The position numbers and the translations under genes are program-made. Below, in pieces: positions 16,854-25,216 of a stretch of DNA of 64,000 nt. The notes beneath the pieces were generated by a model, which made no database searches, was not told the DNA's origin, and saw only the letters and a list, made by a program, of their open reading frames with translations. The DNA lies in the NCBI GenBank assembly GCA_041394885.1, contig JAWKHI010000002.1:186001-250000 (forward strand), in the 5' to 3' direction. Numbering within the stretch: position 1 is the first letter of the stretch; each line of letters starts with the position of its first letter. Origin of the DNA: DSOI01 sp041394885. Its GTDB lineage: Bacteria > Acidobacteriota > Terriglobia > Bryobacterales > Bryobacteraceae.

Positions 16854-18691
16854 GATTCGTCCAGTGCCACCAGAAACACATGGCTGCTTTCGCCTGCCAG
16901 CTTCGGAAAATCCAGCCGCAGCGCCTCTTCCTCGCTCGACAGTTCCCATTGCGGCGGTGACTTTCCGATGAACTCCGAGATGATTCGCACCTTCGACGGC
17001 CGGTACGGCAGATACAGATACACACTCGATCCATCGATGTCCTGCTTGCCCCGGTTCACAACCGCCACCCGCAAACGGTGTTGGTTCACCAGCCGCGTCT
17101 CTACCCGAACCTTTTCCCTGGCGGACCACCACTGCGTCAACTGCGCCGCCGATCCGAACCACACCGGCGTCTTCTTCATCTCGTCCACCGCGCGCCGCGC
17201 GAGATGTACGTTCCCCGGAGCCCCCAGCAGCAGGCTGCGGACGCTCAACGTGTACGCGCCGCTCAGGTAGCGCGCCAACGCGAACTCCTCCAGAAATCCG
17301 TTCGCCAGATCCTCGGTCCACGGCGTCGGACCCTGATAACGTGCGATTACCTCGAAATCATCAGACCAGCCCGCGCCCAGCCGCGCCACTTCCACGCGCT
17401 TGCCGAACCAGGTCGCCGGAGGGAACTCGATCAGCTCGGGCGACGCTCTCCGGCTCTGCCCACGGTCGAGAAAGTACCGGTATCCCGACGAACGCAGCGC
17501 CACCACCGTATCCAGATTCCACAAATCGTGCGCGGGCTTGAACCCCAGCACCGGCGCTCCCACGGCTTGCTCCACCGCCTGCCGCGCCTTCTGCAGCGTT
17601 TGCATCTGCACGAACACGCTCTGGTCGGCTACCGGCGCGTCCGGATCCCCCGCCGCCGCGATTTCCACTCCTTGCGAATCGCTCGGCAGTCCCGCCGTTT
17701 CTACGAACAGCGTCCCCGGCACTCCCGCGCTCCGCAGCATTCCCGCCACCGCGTCCGCCGACTCGCGGTTGCTGCCCGCATTCGCCGTCACCACCACCCC
17801 TGCTTCCATCTTGTCCGGCCACGGCGCGGCGGCTATCAAGGGTTCCCGGCCCGCCCATCGAATCGCCGATACCGCCAGATGGTCCAGCGGCTTCTGGTCA
17901 CGCGCCGCCGCCAGCCGCTCGTTGAATCCCATCCACACCACGCGCCCCTCGCCGTAGGTGGAATGCACTCCCATCGCCGAATCGCCTGGTACGTCGCCAT
18001 CGTGGGGATGCCAATGTCCGTCGCTCCAATAGATATCGGGCGCCTTCGCTGTGCCTACCGTCATTTCGTGTGCCGGTAGTTCCACCAGCAACCCCGGAGG
18101 CACGCCGCCCGAATAGAACTGGCGCCCACGGAAACTGGCGTACGTTCCCGGCTCCGGCGTGAAGCTCTCGATGTTGTCCACAGACGTCAGCGCCGTCATG
18201 AACTCCCACCCGTTCCACCCGCAGTCCTCGTTCCGCGCTCCCAGCGGCCCGGTGGCCACCAGCCCGTGGCCCGACGATACGAAGTCCCGCACCACTGCCC
18301 TCTGCCGCTCGCTCATGCACACCGCCCACGGCAGCACCAGCACCGTCGTGTCCGGATCCAGCCCTGCCGCCAGTTGCTTGTCGTCCAGGCTGTAGAACTC
18401 GATGCTCGCCCCGTGCATGTTGTGTTCCCAATACGCAGCCAGATCGTAGTAGTATTCCGGGTGGTCTCCACTGCGGACCGCCGTCGCCGCGCTCCGCAAT
18501 ACCGCCACCTTCAACGACTTTTCCTCGCTGCCCCAATGCAGCCGCTGCATCAATGGAAGTTTGCCGATGGTCTGATCCACGATCCGCATATACGAGGCGC
18601 CGGAAAGTGTCATCAACGCGACGCTCCACAGCGTCAGGTACAGCCCGAAGGGCCGTATCCGCTTCTTCGCGTGGGTGGCCGGCGTCGACAT
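16850..18691 (-). CDS. Membrane-anchored protein with a degenerate polysaccharide-deacetylase fold
   Basis: 613 residues. A cytoplasmic tail and one helix (about 15-37) are followed by an alpha/beta region (about 60-280) like a GATase/ThuA-type domain. A NodB-like segment spans about 295-450, and a beta-rich end follows. The deacetylase landmarks are recognisable but stripped: motif 1 (TFDDG) reads VTANAGS near 300, the metal-binding His motif is absent from IAAAGDPDAPVAD, and RxPY reads GFKPAHDLWN near 385. With neither catalytic Asp nor metal ligands it is probably not a deacetylase. It occupies the PgaB position beside the GT2 and GH18 genes and could bind or guide the glycan. Confidence 0.8.
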   Translation of the reverse strand: MSTPATHAKKRIRPFGLYLTLWSVALMTLSGASYMRIVDQTIGKLPLMQRLHWGSEEKSLKVAVLRSAATAVRSGDHPEYYYDLAAYWEHNMHGASIEFYSLDDKQLAAGLDPDTTVLVLPWAVCMSERQRAVVRDFVSSGHGLVATGPLGARNEDCGWNGWEFMTALTSVDNIESFTPEPGTYASFRGRQFYSGGVPPGLLVELPAHEMTVGTAKAPDIYWSDGHWHPHDGDVPGDSAMGVHSTYGEGRVVWMGFNERLAAARDQKPLDHLAVSAIRWAGREPLIAAAPWPDKMEAGVVVTANAGSNRESADAVAGMLRSAGVPGTLFVETAGLPSDSQGVEIAAAGDPDAPVADQSVFVQMQTLQKARQAVEQAVGAPVLGFKPAHDLWNLDTVVALRSSGYRYFLDRGQSRRASPELIEFPPATWFGKRVEVARLGAGWSDDFEVIARYQGPTPWTEDLANGFLEEFALARYLSGAYTLSVRSLLLGAPGNVHLARRAVDEMKKTPVWFGSAAQLTQWWSAREKVRVETRLVNQHRLRVAVVNRGKQDIDGSSVYLYLPYRPSKVRIISEFIGKSPPQWELSSEEEALRLDFPKLAGESSHVFLVALDES

Positions 18692-18695
18692 CGCT

Positions 18696-18905
18696 CTACA
18701 GGCTCGGTTCGTACGGTTTGAAAAACTGCGGCGGCGGCGGCGCGGGAACCGGCTCCGGTGCCGCCGAGTGCGCCGCCGCCGTCTTTTTCAGCTTTCTCGT
18801 CTCGCGGATCCGGAACATGATGTACGTGAACAGGGCGAATAGGATCGTTCCCACGCTCGTCAGCAGGATCGCCAGCGCCAGCAGCGAGTAAAGTTCGATA
18901 TCCAT
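18696..18905 (-). CDS. Small single-helix membrane protein (PgaD-like position)
   Basis: 69 residues: one strong transmembrane helix (about 7-31, LLALAILLTSVGTILFALF), a basic stretch RIRETRKLKK, then a Pro/Ala-rich tail ending FKPYEPSL. ATG 18905 has GGAAGG about 10 bases upstream and lies 4 bases after the synthase stop. In pga operons the gene after pgaC is pgaD, a small two-helix protein that forms the c-di-GMP-responsive synthase complex. This protein is shorter with one helix, so homology is not shown; a synthase partner role is inferred from position and topology. Confidence 0.75.
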   Translation of the reverse strand: MDIELYSLLALAILLTSVGTILFALFTYIMFRIRETRKLKKTAAAHSAAPEPVPAPPPPQFFKPYEPSL

Positions 18906-18909
18906 GGGC

Positions 18910-20223
18910 TCAAATCCTTCCCATTCTCGTTTGGGTAAACCACCCCATTCGCACGTTGAACAACTCATCGAGCGACGCGAAGAACCGCATCGCGTCCACG
19001 AAAGGGATGAAGAACAACCGGTACAACACCGCGTATGCCACCAGATGCAGGTCCTCTTTTTCTTGCGTCAGGCAAAACAGCGCCGCCAACACGTCCAACA
19101 GCGTCAGTTCCAGCCACCACAGAAACACCAGCGAGGAAACGCCGCCGCCCAGCGCCATCAGCAGGAATAACAATATCCCCACGAAGTCCATCGCCACCAT
19201 GGCCACGCTCTCAAACAGCATGTTCCACAGCATCAGCCAGCCCAGCGGATCCGGAAACGGCTTCCACAGCGCCTTCCGGTGCTTCAGGATCGCCTGCAGA
19301 ATCCCGCGCCCCCACCGGTAGCGTTGCTTGAACAACGCCGCCACTTCTTCCGGAGCCTCCGTCCATGCCACGCACCGGCTTTCGTACTTGATCCGTTTCC
19401 CCGATAGCATCAGACGCAGCGTCAAATCGCAGTCCTCGGCGAAGGTGTCGCTCAGGTATCCGCCGATGTCGATGATCACTTGCTTCCGGAACACGCCCGA
19501 TGGTCCTGGAATCACCGTAATCTTTTGCAGGAACGCTTGCGCCGCCCGCACCAGGTTCAGACCCTCGATGTACTCGAGCGATTGCAGCCGCGTCAGCATG
19601 TTCAGCCGGTTGGCGATCTTCACGTTCCCCGCCACCGCGCACACTTCCGGGTCGGAGAAATGCTTGATCGCTTCTTTCAGCGTCTGGGGTTCCAGCCTCG
19701 AGTCGGCGTCCGTGCACAGCACGAACTCACCGCGCGCGCAGGAAATCCCGTTGTTCAACGCTTTCGACTTCCCACCGTTAGGCTGCGTGATCGCCTGCAG
19801 CTTCCCGCCGTATTCCGGTACCATGTTCCGCGCCCGCTCGAACGTGTCGTCGGTGGATCCGTCATCCACCACGATCACCTCGAAGTTCGGGTAGTCCATG
19901 TTCATCGCGCCGCGAATCGAGGATTCGATCACCGGACCTTCGTTATGCGCCGGCAGGATCATCGTCACCATCGGGTAGTGATCCAGTTCCGCCTCGAGCG
20001 GTGGATTCTCCAACTGGTACAGCGTCGCCAGGCACAGCAGTATCCAATAGCGGATCAGCATCGCGATCAGGAACCCGAATACCACCACGCCCGACACACG
20101 CAGAAAGACATCGGTCACCATCAGCCGCGACACATACACGTCGAAATAGAACGCCGTCATCAACCCGAGCGTCAGCAGGATCAAGCCCACGATCGACGCG
20201 ATTTGCAGTGCTCTTCTCAGCAT
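18910..20223 (-). CDS. Processive family 2 glycosyltransferase (PgaC/IcaA-like)
   Basis: 437 residues: two N-terminal helices (about 8-30, 43-68), a cytosolic GT2 domain, and several C-terminal helices (about 325-400). The catalytic signature is complete: VVDDGSTDDT near 119, TDADS near 172, the TAEDCDL acceptor-base motif near 263, and QRYRW (QxxRW) near 302. This set marks processive beta-glycan synthases. Length and topology match PgaC (poly-beta-1,6-GlcNAc synthase), not the much longer BcsA; no PilZ domain is present. It would polymerise from a UDP-sugar and push the chain across the inner membrane. The sugar is not proven by sequence. Confidence 0.93.
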   Translation of the reverse strand: MLRRALQIASIVGLILLTLGLMTAFYFDVYVSRLMVTDVFLRVSGVVVFGFLIAMLIRYWILLCLATLYQLENPPLEAELDHYPMVTMILPAHNEGPVIESSIRGAMNMDYPNFEVIVVDDGSTDDTFERARNMVPEYGGKLQAITQPNGGKSKALNNGISCARGEFVLCTDADSRLEPQTLKEAIKHFSDPEVCAVAGNVKIANRLNMLTRLQSLEYIEGLNLVRAAQAFLQKITVIPGPSGVFRKQVIIDIGGYLSDTFAEDCDLTLRLMLSGKRIKYESRCVAWTEAPEEVAALFKQRYRWGRGILQAILKHRKALWKPFPDPLGWLMLWNMLFESVAMVAMDFVGILLFLLMALGGGVSSLVFLWWLELTLLDVLAALFCLTQEKEDLHLVAYAVLYRLFFIPFVDAMRFFASLDELFNVRMGWFTQTRMGRI

Positions 20224-20242
20224 GTGGGGGTTCGTTGTTCCT

Positions 20243-23200
20243 TCACCGGATCTCGATCCGGTTTAGATTCGGTCTCGGCGTCGCCGGCGTGAAGTAGGTT
20301 CCCAGTCCCAAGTCCAGCATCCCGGTGCTGTAAACCGGAGACCCGAATGCACTGCTGCGTCCGCGGCCGAATCGGTAGCCGAGCCGCAGTGTAAGGTCCG
20401 GCCTCACATCCCACGCGATCGCCGGGTAGATCGACATTTCCAGGTTGTTCACGCCCCCTGTGTCGTACCGGTTGATCCTTCCATAGCCCACCTCCACATC
20501 GCCCAGGAATCGGATTCCAGGCGCTAGCGTTCGGTCCCAAGTCCATGAAAGGCCCGTCGTTCCGTAAAACTCCGGACTGAAGTAGAGCGGAGAGAAGTTC
20601 CGGAAGTTGCTCGCCCGCACATAGTAGCCCGCCGTCATCCATTCGGTGACGTTGTAGTTGGCCCGCGCCGTGATCCGCCGCTGCAGATTGTTGGTGAACA
20701 GCGTGTCGCGGCTCGCCGACATGCGCGCCGCTCCGCCCGAGATCCAGAAATTCCACCGGTCCGACATCGGCATCTCGAAGCTTGCCTCGAGCGTGTCGCC
20801 CGTCACTCCCGCGTACAGGCTGGAGATCGTATTCACGTCGTAGATCGCGTCCCGATGCCGGAAAGCCAGCACAACCCGTTTGCCGCCGCCCGGACGCAGC
20901 ACCAGTTCCGCCGTCGCCATCGGGTTCCATCCGCCCAGCTTCCACCCAGCCGGGTTCCGCGCCTGCGCGCTCATCTGCATCGCCGATAGTTCCGCTCGGA
21001 ACAGGATCGATTGGTTCGGCTCTACTTCGATCCCCAGGCCGCCGCCGATCCCTTTCAAGTTTCCCCGGCTCGAGCAAATCTCTTCCGACAAGGCCCGCTC
21101 GGCCGGACCCTGTGGAACATCGCTCGACGCTCCCGATCCGCACAACCGTCCGCCCACCTCCCGGAACTGGTTGAAGTACCCATACTTGAACAGCGAAGAC
21201 AGCCGCAGTCCTCCCCGGAATGGAATGCCTGCCTCCACCGTGCTCACGTTGCGGCTGAATTGGTCGGAATCGCGAAACGTCGACTGCCGGAATTCCACCG
21301 ACGGGGATATCTCCGGCGCGATCTCCCCCATCCGGCTCCGCGCCGAACGATTCTCCGGTTCGAACGCCAACACCTGCCGGTATGCGCGGTAAACCGAGAA
21401 CCGGTCGTCGCCGCGCTGGTCCGCCATCTGCGCTAGCCCGAACAACGCCTGGGTGTTCTTTGGCTCCCGCCGCAGCACTTCCCGGTACTCGTTCGACGCC
21501 GCGGCGCCTTTGCCGTTCCAGCGCTCCAGGTCCGCCATCTCCAACCGCACGGCGTCGTCCCCCGGGTACCGGTGCAGGTATTCGTGATAGGCCTGCACGG
21601 CTTTGCCTGTCTGGTTGTCCCAGGCAAGCAGCCGCGCCATCGCCAGCTCCACTTCGCGGTCCGCGCCGAAGTTCTGGCTGTAGATCCGGTACGCCTGCAG
21701 CGCGTCGGAGAACTTCCCCGTCGCCGCCAGCACCCGCGCCCCTTCCAACTCCTGGACCCGGTTTTTCTCGAACACCACCCGGCGCGCGTTCCGTGCCGCT
21801 TCATGGTTTGGATCGATCGCCATCAGCCGATCGAGAAATGGCTGCGCGGCGTCGTAGTGGCCTTCCCAGATGTGCGCGTTCACCAGTCCCGCATAGTCGT
21901 CCGCACCGGCCGCGCCCGCTCCAACGATCGTGGCGTAGGACTCTCGCGCTCCCGCGAAGTCCGGCAGCGCGATCTGGATACGCGCCAGTTCCCGCCTCGC
22001 ATCGTGGTCGTCCGGCTTCTTTTCCAGGTAGCTTCGGTAGGCGCGGATTGCATCCGGCATCTCGTTGGCCCAGCCGTGCAGCCGCGCGATTTGCAGCAGC
22101 GCGTCGTCGGCCGAAGGCGTGTTTTCGCGGTAGGCCGCGAATGCCCGGATCGCTCCCTGGTAATCGCCTTTTTCCTGCAACTGATACGCGTTGCGAAGCA
22201 GCACATGCGGCAGCAGACGCTCCCGCCCGGCAGTCGCTTCCCGGTTCTCCGGCGCTTGCACGGCCACCTGCTCGAGCAGCGCCAGCGCGCGCTCGGGCTG
22301 GTCCAATTGTTCGTAACACTGCGCAATCGCCAGGTCCAAGGACGGGTCCGGCGTGCTCCCCGGTTTGGCCGCTTCCTTCAACCGCGTGAACTCGCCCAGC
22401 GCCGGGCCGTACTTGCCGGACCACAACAGCGCCCGTGCGTAGTTGAGCCGGGCTTCGTTGTCGCTGGCGTTCAGATCCAGATAGTTGGCATACGCCTCGG
22501 AAGCTCCCGGCAGGTCATTCGACCAGAACAACACGTTTGCCAGCCCCAGCCGTGCCTCCGCCTCGCGCGGGCGCAGCGCCAGGTATTGCCGGTAGCTCGA
22601 CGCCGACTCCTTCAACTTCTTCGCCCATGCCAGGTTCTGCGCTTGCCGCAACCGCGCCTCCGGTTCGGCGTCTTCCATCGACGCCAGCCGCCCGTACTGG
22701 GCGGCCGCGTCGGAGAACCGGCGCTTCTGGCTGTAGATTTCCGCCAGCCGCAGCCGCGGGATTCGTAATTCCGGCTTGTCCTCGATCAGTGACTCGAGAA
22801 TGCGCGCCGCCTCGTCGATGTTCTTCTCCTTGATGAACCGTTCGGCCTCGTACAACCGCGCTCCCGCGATTTCCCGTTCGGTGGCCGTCCCGGCCGCCGG
22901 AGCCACCGGAGGAGCAATCGGCGGAGCTACCGTCTTGCGCGCCACCTTCCTCGGTGACGGCGACGGCGACGGCTTTGCGTCTTCTCCGCGAGGGCTCCGC
23001 AGCCGGCGTGCGCTGCTGCGTTTGGGAGCCACGCACGATTCGAGCAGCTTCTGAATCGCCGTGTTCTTGGGTTGCCGCGCCAGCACCTTTTCGAACAACG
23101 GTTTCGCCTCGGCGCAGTTGCCGTGACGGTAGAACTCCAGGCCCCGGATCGACAGCTCCCCCACCGATTCGGCCGCCAAAGCCCCTGTCGCGCATGCCAG

Positions 23201-23245
23201 CAGCGAAGCTGCCGCCGACAACAAACGAACCCCCGATCGTGTCAT
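20243..23245 (-). CDS. TPR-rich outer-membrane exopolysaccharide exporter (PgaA/BcsC-like)
   Basis: 1000 residues. Signal peptide ends near CATGALAAE. Residues 28-75 form a first TPR, then a Pro/Ser/Lys-rich linker (about 75-125). About 15 TPR-like repeats follow to near 720 (for example EAEARLGLANVLFWSNDLPG, QALFGLAQMADQRGDDRF). The last ~270 residues alternate polar and hydrophobic strands with aromatic girdles, as in a beta-barrel. PgaA (about 800 residues) and BcsC (about 1150) share this layout: TPRs in the periplasm guide the polymer to a barrel. The sequence ends in IEIR, not the usual terminal aromatic. ATGA overlap with the upstream gene. Confidence 0.88.
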   Translation of the reverse strand: MTRSGVRLLSAAASLLACATGALAAESVGELSIRGLEFYRHGNCAEAKPLFEKVLARQPKNTAIQKLLESCVAPKRSSARRLRSPRGEDAKPSPSPSPRKVARKTVAPPIAPPVAPAAGTATEREIAGARLYEAERFIKEKNIDEAARILESLIEDKPELRIPRLRLAEIYSQKRRFSDAAAQYGRLASMEDAEPEARLRQAQNLAWAKKLKESASSYRQYLALRPREAEARLGLANVLFWSNDLPGASEAYANYLDLNASDNEARLNYARALLWSGKYGPALGEFTRLKEAAKPGSTPDPSLDLAIAQCYEQLDQPERALALLEQVAVQAPENREATAGRERLLPHVLLRNAYQLQEKGDYQGAIRAFAAYRENTPSADDALLQIARLHGWANEMPDAIRAYRSYLEKKPDDHDARRELARIQIALPDFAGARESYATIVGAGAAGADDYAGLVNAHIWEGHYDAAQPFLDRLMAIDPNHEAARNARRVVFEKNRVQELEGARVLAATGKFSDALQAYRIYSQNFGADREVELAMARLLAWDNQTGKAVQAYHEYLHRYPGDDAVRLEMADLERWNGKGAAASNEYREVLRREPKNTQALFGLAQMADQRGDDRFSVYRAYRQVLAFEPENRSARSRMGEIAPEISPSVEFRQSTFRDSDQFSRNVSTVEAGIPFRGGLRLSSLFKYGYFNQFREVGGRLCGSGASSDVPQGPAERALSEEICSSRGNLKGIGGGLGIEVEPNQSILFRAELSAMQMSAQARNPAGWKLGGWNPMATAELVLRPGGGKRVVLAFRHRDAIYDVNTISSLYAGVTGDTLEASFEMPMSDRWNFWISGGAARMSASRDTLFTNNLQRRITARANYNVTEWMTAGYYVRASNFRNFSPLYFSPEFYGTTGLSWTWDRTLAPGIRFLGDVEVGYGRINRYDTGGVNNLEMSIYPAIAWDVRPDLTLRLGYRFGRGRSSAFGSPVYSTGMLDLGLGTYFTPATPRPNLNRIEIR

Positions 23246-25038
23246 CGGCGGCCCCTCCACCGTTCCACAAACGCTTCGCCGCCCGGTCCGCCCGCTCCCG
23301 CTACCGCCGCGATCGCCACCGGCTTCCGGCTGCTCGCGGCGCCGGCCCGGGTCACTACGAACTCCCGCGCACGCTGCAGAAACGCATCTTGATTGGCGTA
23401 CCGCAGTTCCTCGATCGTCGGCGAGAACCCGCCTCCCCAGTGCTCCCACAACTGCGCCAAAAACCGCTGCGGTGAGTCCGTTTCGCCCAACAGGCACGCA
23501 ACCCCGTGCGGACCTGCGTACACCAGGTCCGACACCGACGCCAGTGACGCCGCCAAGGCCGCCAGTTGTTCCACCGCCTCGGCCACCTCCGGCAGACGGA
23601 AAGCGACGATCACGAATGGTAGCCCGTTCTCCCTCGCATACAGGGTCTCCCGTGCGATTCGGCCGCAGAACCGTCCCAGATCCTGTGTGCACCGGTGGCT
23701 GTCATCGTCCTGCTTCCGCGTGATTCGCGAGGCTTGCTGCGCCAGTTGCTTTCCCGGAATCCGGCTCAACCGCTGCATCAGGTTCAATAGCGTTAGCCGC
23801 AGCAGACGCGGATCGGTGGAGTAGGCAAAACACAGGTCAATCCCCGCTGCTAACGCTGCCAGCCGTTCACTGATGTGCCGCGTACGGTCTCCCATGCCCA
23901 CCATCAGCATGTTGTGACCTTTTTCGCGCAGCATCCGCGCCAGTTCCAGTCCGCTCACACCCGGCATTTCCATCGCCACCAGAATCGCGGCCGGATTTGC
24001 CATCGCCGCCAGCGTCAATGCGTCATGCACTCCCGACGCCTCCACTACCTCGAAGTTTCGCTCCAGTTGCGCGCGCAGGTTCATCCGCCTCGATGCATCG
24101 GATTCCACCAATAGAATCCGGGGCCCCTGTTCGTCGTTGTTGGACGGCGCCCTGGGTGGCGCCGCATTCGATGTCACCCGCACACGCAACGCCGGGTCCC
24201 TTTGTCTTTCCGGCCCCACGTGCGCGTGCAGTTGCGCCAACGGCGGGTTCTCCACGCGTTCCGCTACGGTTTCCACGGCGCTGAAAGGGGTGCCGCCGAA
24301 ATCGTCCTCGAGTTCCTCTTCCGGGAAACTCGCCTCCGCCACCGGCCGCGGCGCGCTGAATTTGGCCCCTCTTACCTTCTCCTCGAGCGGTTCCTCCGCC
24401 TCGATTAGCCCGGCGCCCTCTCGGATCTCGAAGTGGAATCGGTGTGACGTTTGCGCCGGCGAATACAACTCGGCGTCCATTCGCCGCACCTTGCCGCTGC
24501 CTCTGCGGAACGTGAGCACCCCGTGTAGGGAATCGATCGGGATTTCATGCCGGTCGCCCGCTTCCTCTAATACATACGCTACGCACGCCCGCAGCCGGCC
24601 GAACGACGTAACCACCTGCTCGAACCGGCTCGGGCGGCTCCCCGGATCCGCGCCGACCAATGGGTTCACCGGGTCAAACACCACACGCTCCACTTTCCGG
24701 TTTCCCAGCAGTCCGTGAAACTCGTCCACGATGCGCGAGTGGTCTTCCACCTTGGCAACAGCCGCCTCCACCTGCTCGGGATACTCGAAGATCAGTAACT
24801 GTCTCGACGCCAGGTACTCGTTCAGGTGGAATCCGAGTTGCCGCGCTTTGTCCAGAACACGCGGTGGCGATTGATTCGTCACCAGTGCAACCGCCTCGCC
24901 CGCTTTCAGTCCGCGATGCACGAACCCCAGGCAAAAGCTGGTTTTCCCCCCGGATTCGGGGCCGCGGATCAAGTATGACCCCGTGTCTCCCAATCCACCT
25001 GCATTGGTGTCGAGAGGTTGAAATCCCGTTAGTTTCAT
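23242..25038 (-). CDS. KaiC/RecA-like ATPase with pseudo-receiver and degenerate GGDEF domains (BcsE-like architecture)
   Basis: 598 residues, first gene of the operon. Residues 1-230 are a KaiC/RAD55-type ATPase with Walker A GPESGGKT at 26-33 and a Walker-B-like strand VERVVFDPVNP. After a disordered linker, a receiver domain starts near 305 (RILLVESDASRRMN); its phospho-acceptor position reads ILVAMEMPG, so the Asp is Ala. The C-terminal part (about 450-580) follows a GGDEF domain, but GGDEF reads AGPHGV and the upstream I-site RxxD reads SVSD. BcsE of cellulose systems has the same NTPase-REC*-GGDEF* order and recruits c-di-GMP to the synthase. Homology to BcsE is inferred from order; the c-di-GMP site looks lost. 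Confidence 0.82.
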   Translation of the reverse strand: MKLTGFQPLDTNAGGLGDTGSYLIRGPESGGKTSFCLGFVHRGLKAGEAVALVTNQSPPRVLDKARQLGFHLNEYLASRQLLIFEYPEQVEAAVAKVEDHSRIVDEFHGLLGNRKVERVVFDPVNPLVGADPGSRPSRFEQVVTSFGRLRACVAYVLEEAGDRHEIPIDSLHGVLTFRRGSGKVRRMDAELYSPAQTSHRFHFEIREGAGLIEAEEPLEEKVRGAKFSAPRPVAEASFPEEELEDDFGGTPFSAVETVAERVENPPLAQLHAHVGPERQRDPALRVRVTSNAAPPRAPSNNDEQGPRILLVESDASRRMNLRAQLERNFEVVEASGVHDALTLAAMANPAAILVAMEMPGVSGLELARMLREKGHNMLMVGMGDRTRHISERLAALAAGIDLCFAYSTDPRLLRLTLLNLMQRLSRIPGKQLAQQASRITRKQDDDSHRCTQDLGRFCGRIARETLYARENGLPFVIVAFRLPEVAEAVEQLAALAASLASVSDLVYAGPHGVACLLGETDSPQRFLAQLWEHWGGGFSPTIEELRYANQDAFLQRAREFVVTRAGAASSRKPVAIAAVAGAGGPGGEAFVERWRGRR

Positions 25039-25216
25039 ATCCAGATCAAGACGACTGGTTTCTATCCGCTCCGTTTACCCGGGAGCACACCGACAAGTTT
25101 TGTAGGACGTTTGTGTTATCGGCTCCGTAGAACCAGAACCTTAGGATGCGCCGGCGAAGCCCACGTGAATTAAGTATGTAGGCCGATTCGAGTGGGGCAT
25201 TCCACCCAACCGGCTA
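25039..25216. promoter_or_regulatory. Divergent intergenic region controlling the exopolysaccharide operon and the CBM2 gene
   Basis: 178 bases between two outward-reading genes, and the only gap before the ten-gene operon, so its promoter must lie here or inside the neighbouring gene. The region is less GC-rich than the genes around it. I see no confident -35/-10 pair, and no c-di-GMP-I riboswitch core, which would have been expected for such an operon. Confidence 0.45.

Noticed and set aside
25039..25216. c-di-GMP riboswitch before the exopolysaccharide operon
   Set aside because: Neither strand shows the GEMM core sequence or its two-helix arrangement; only short weak stems were seen.
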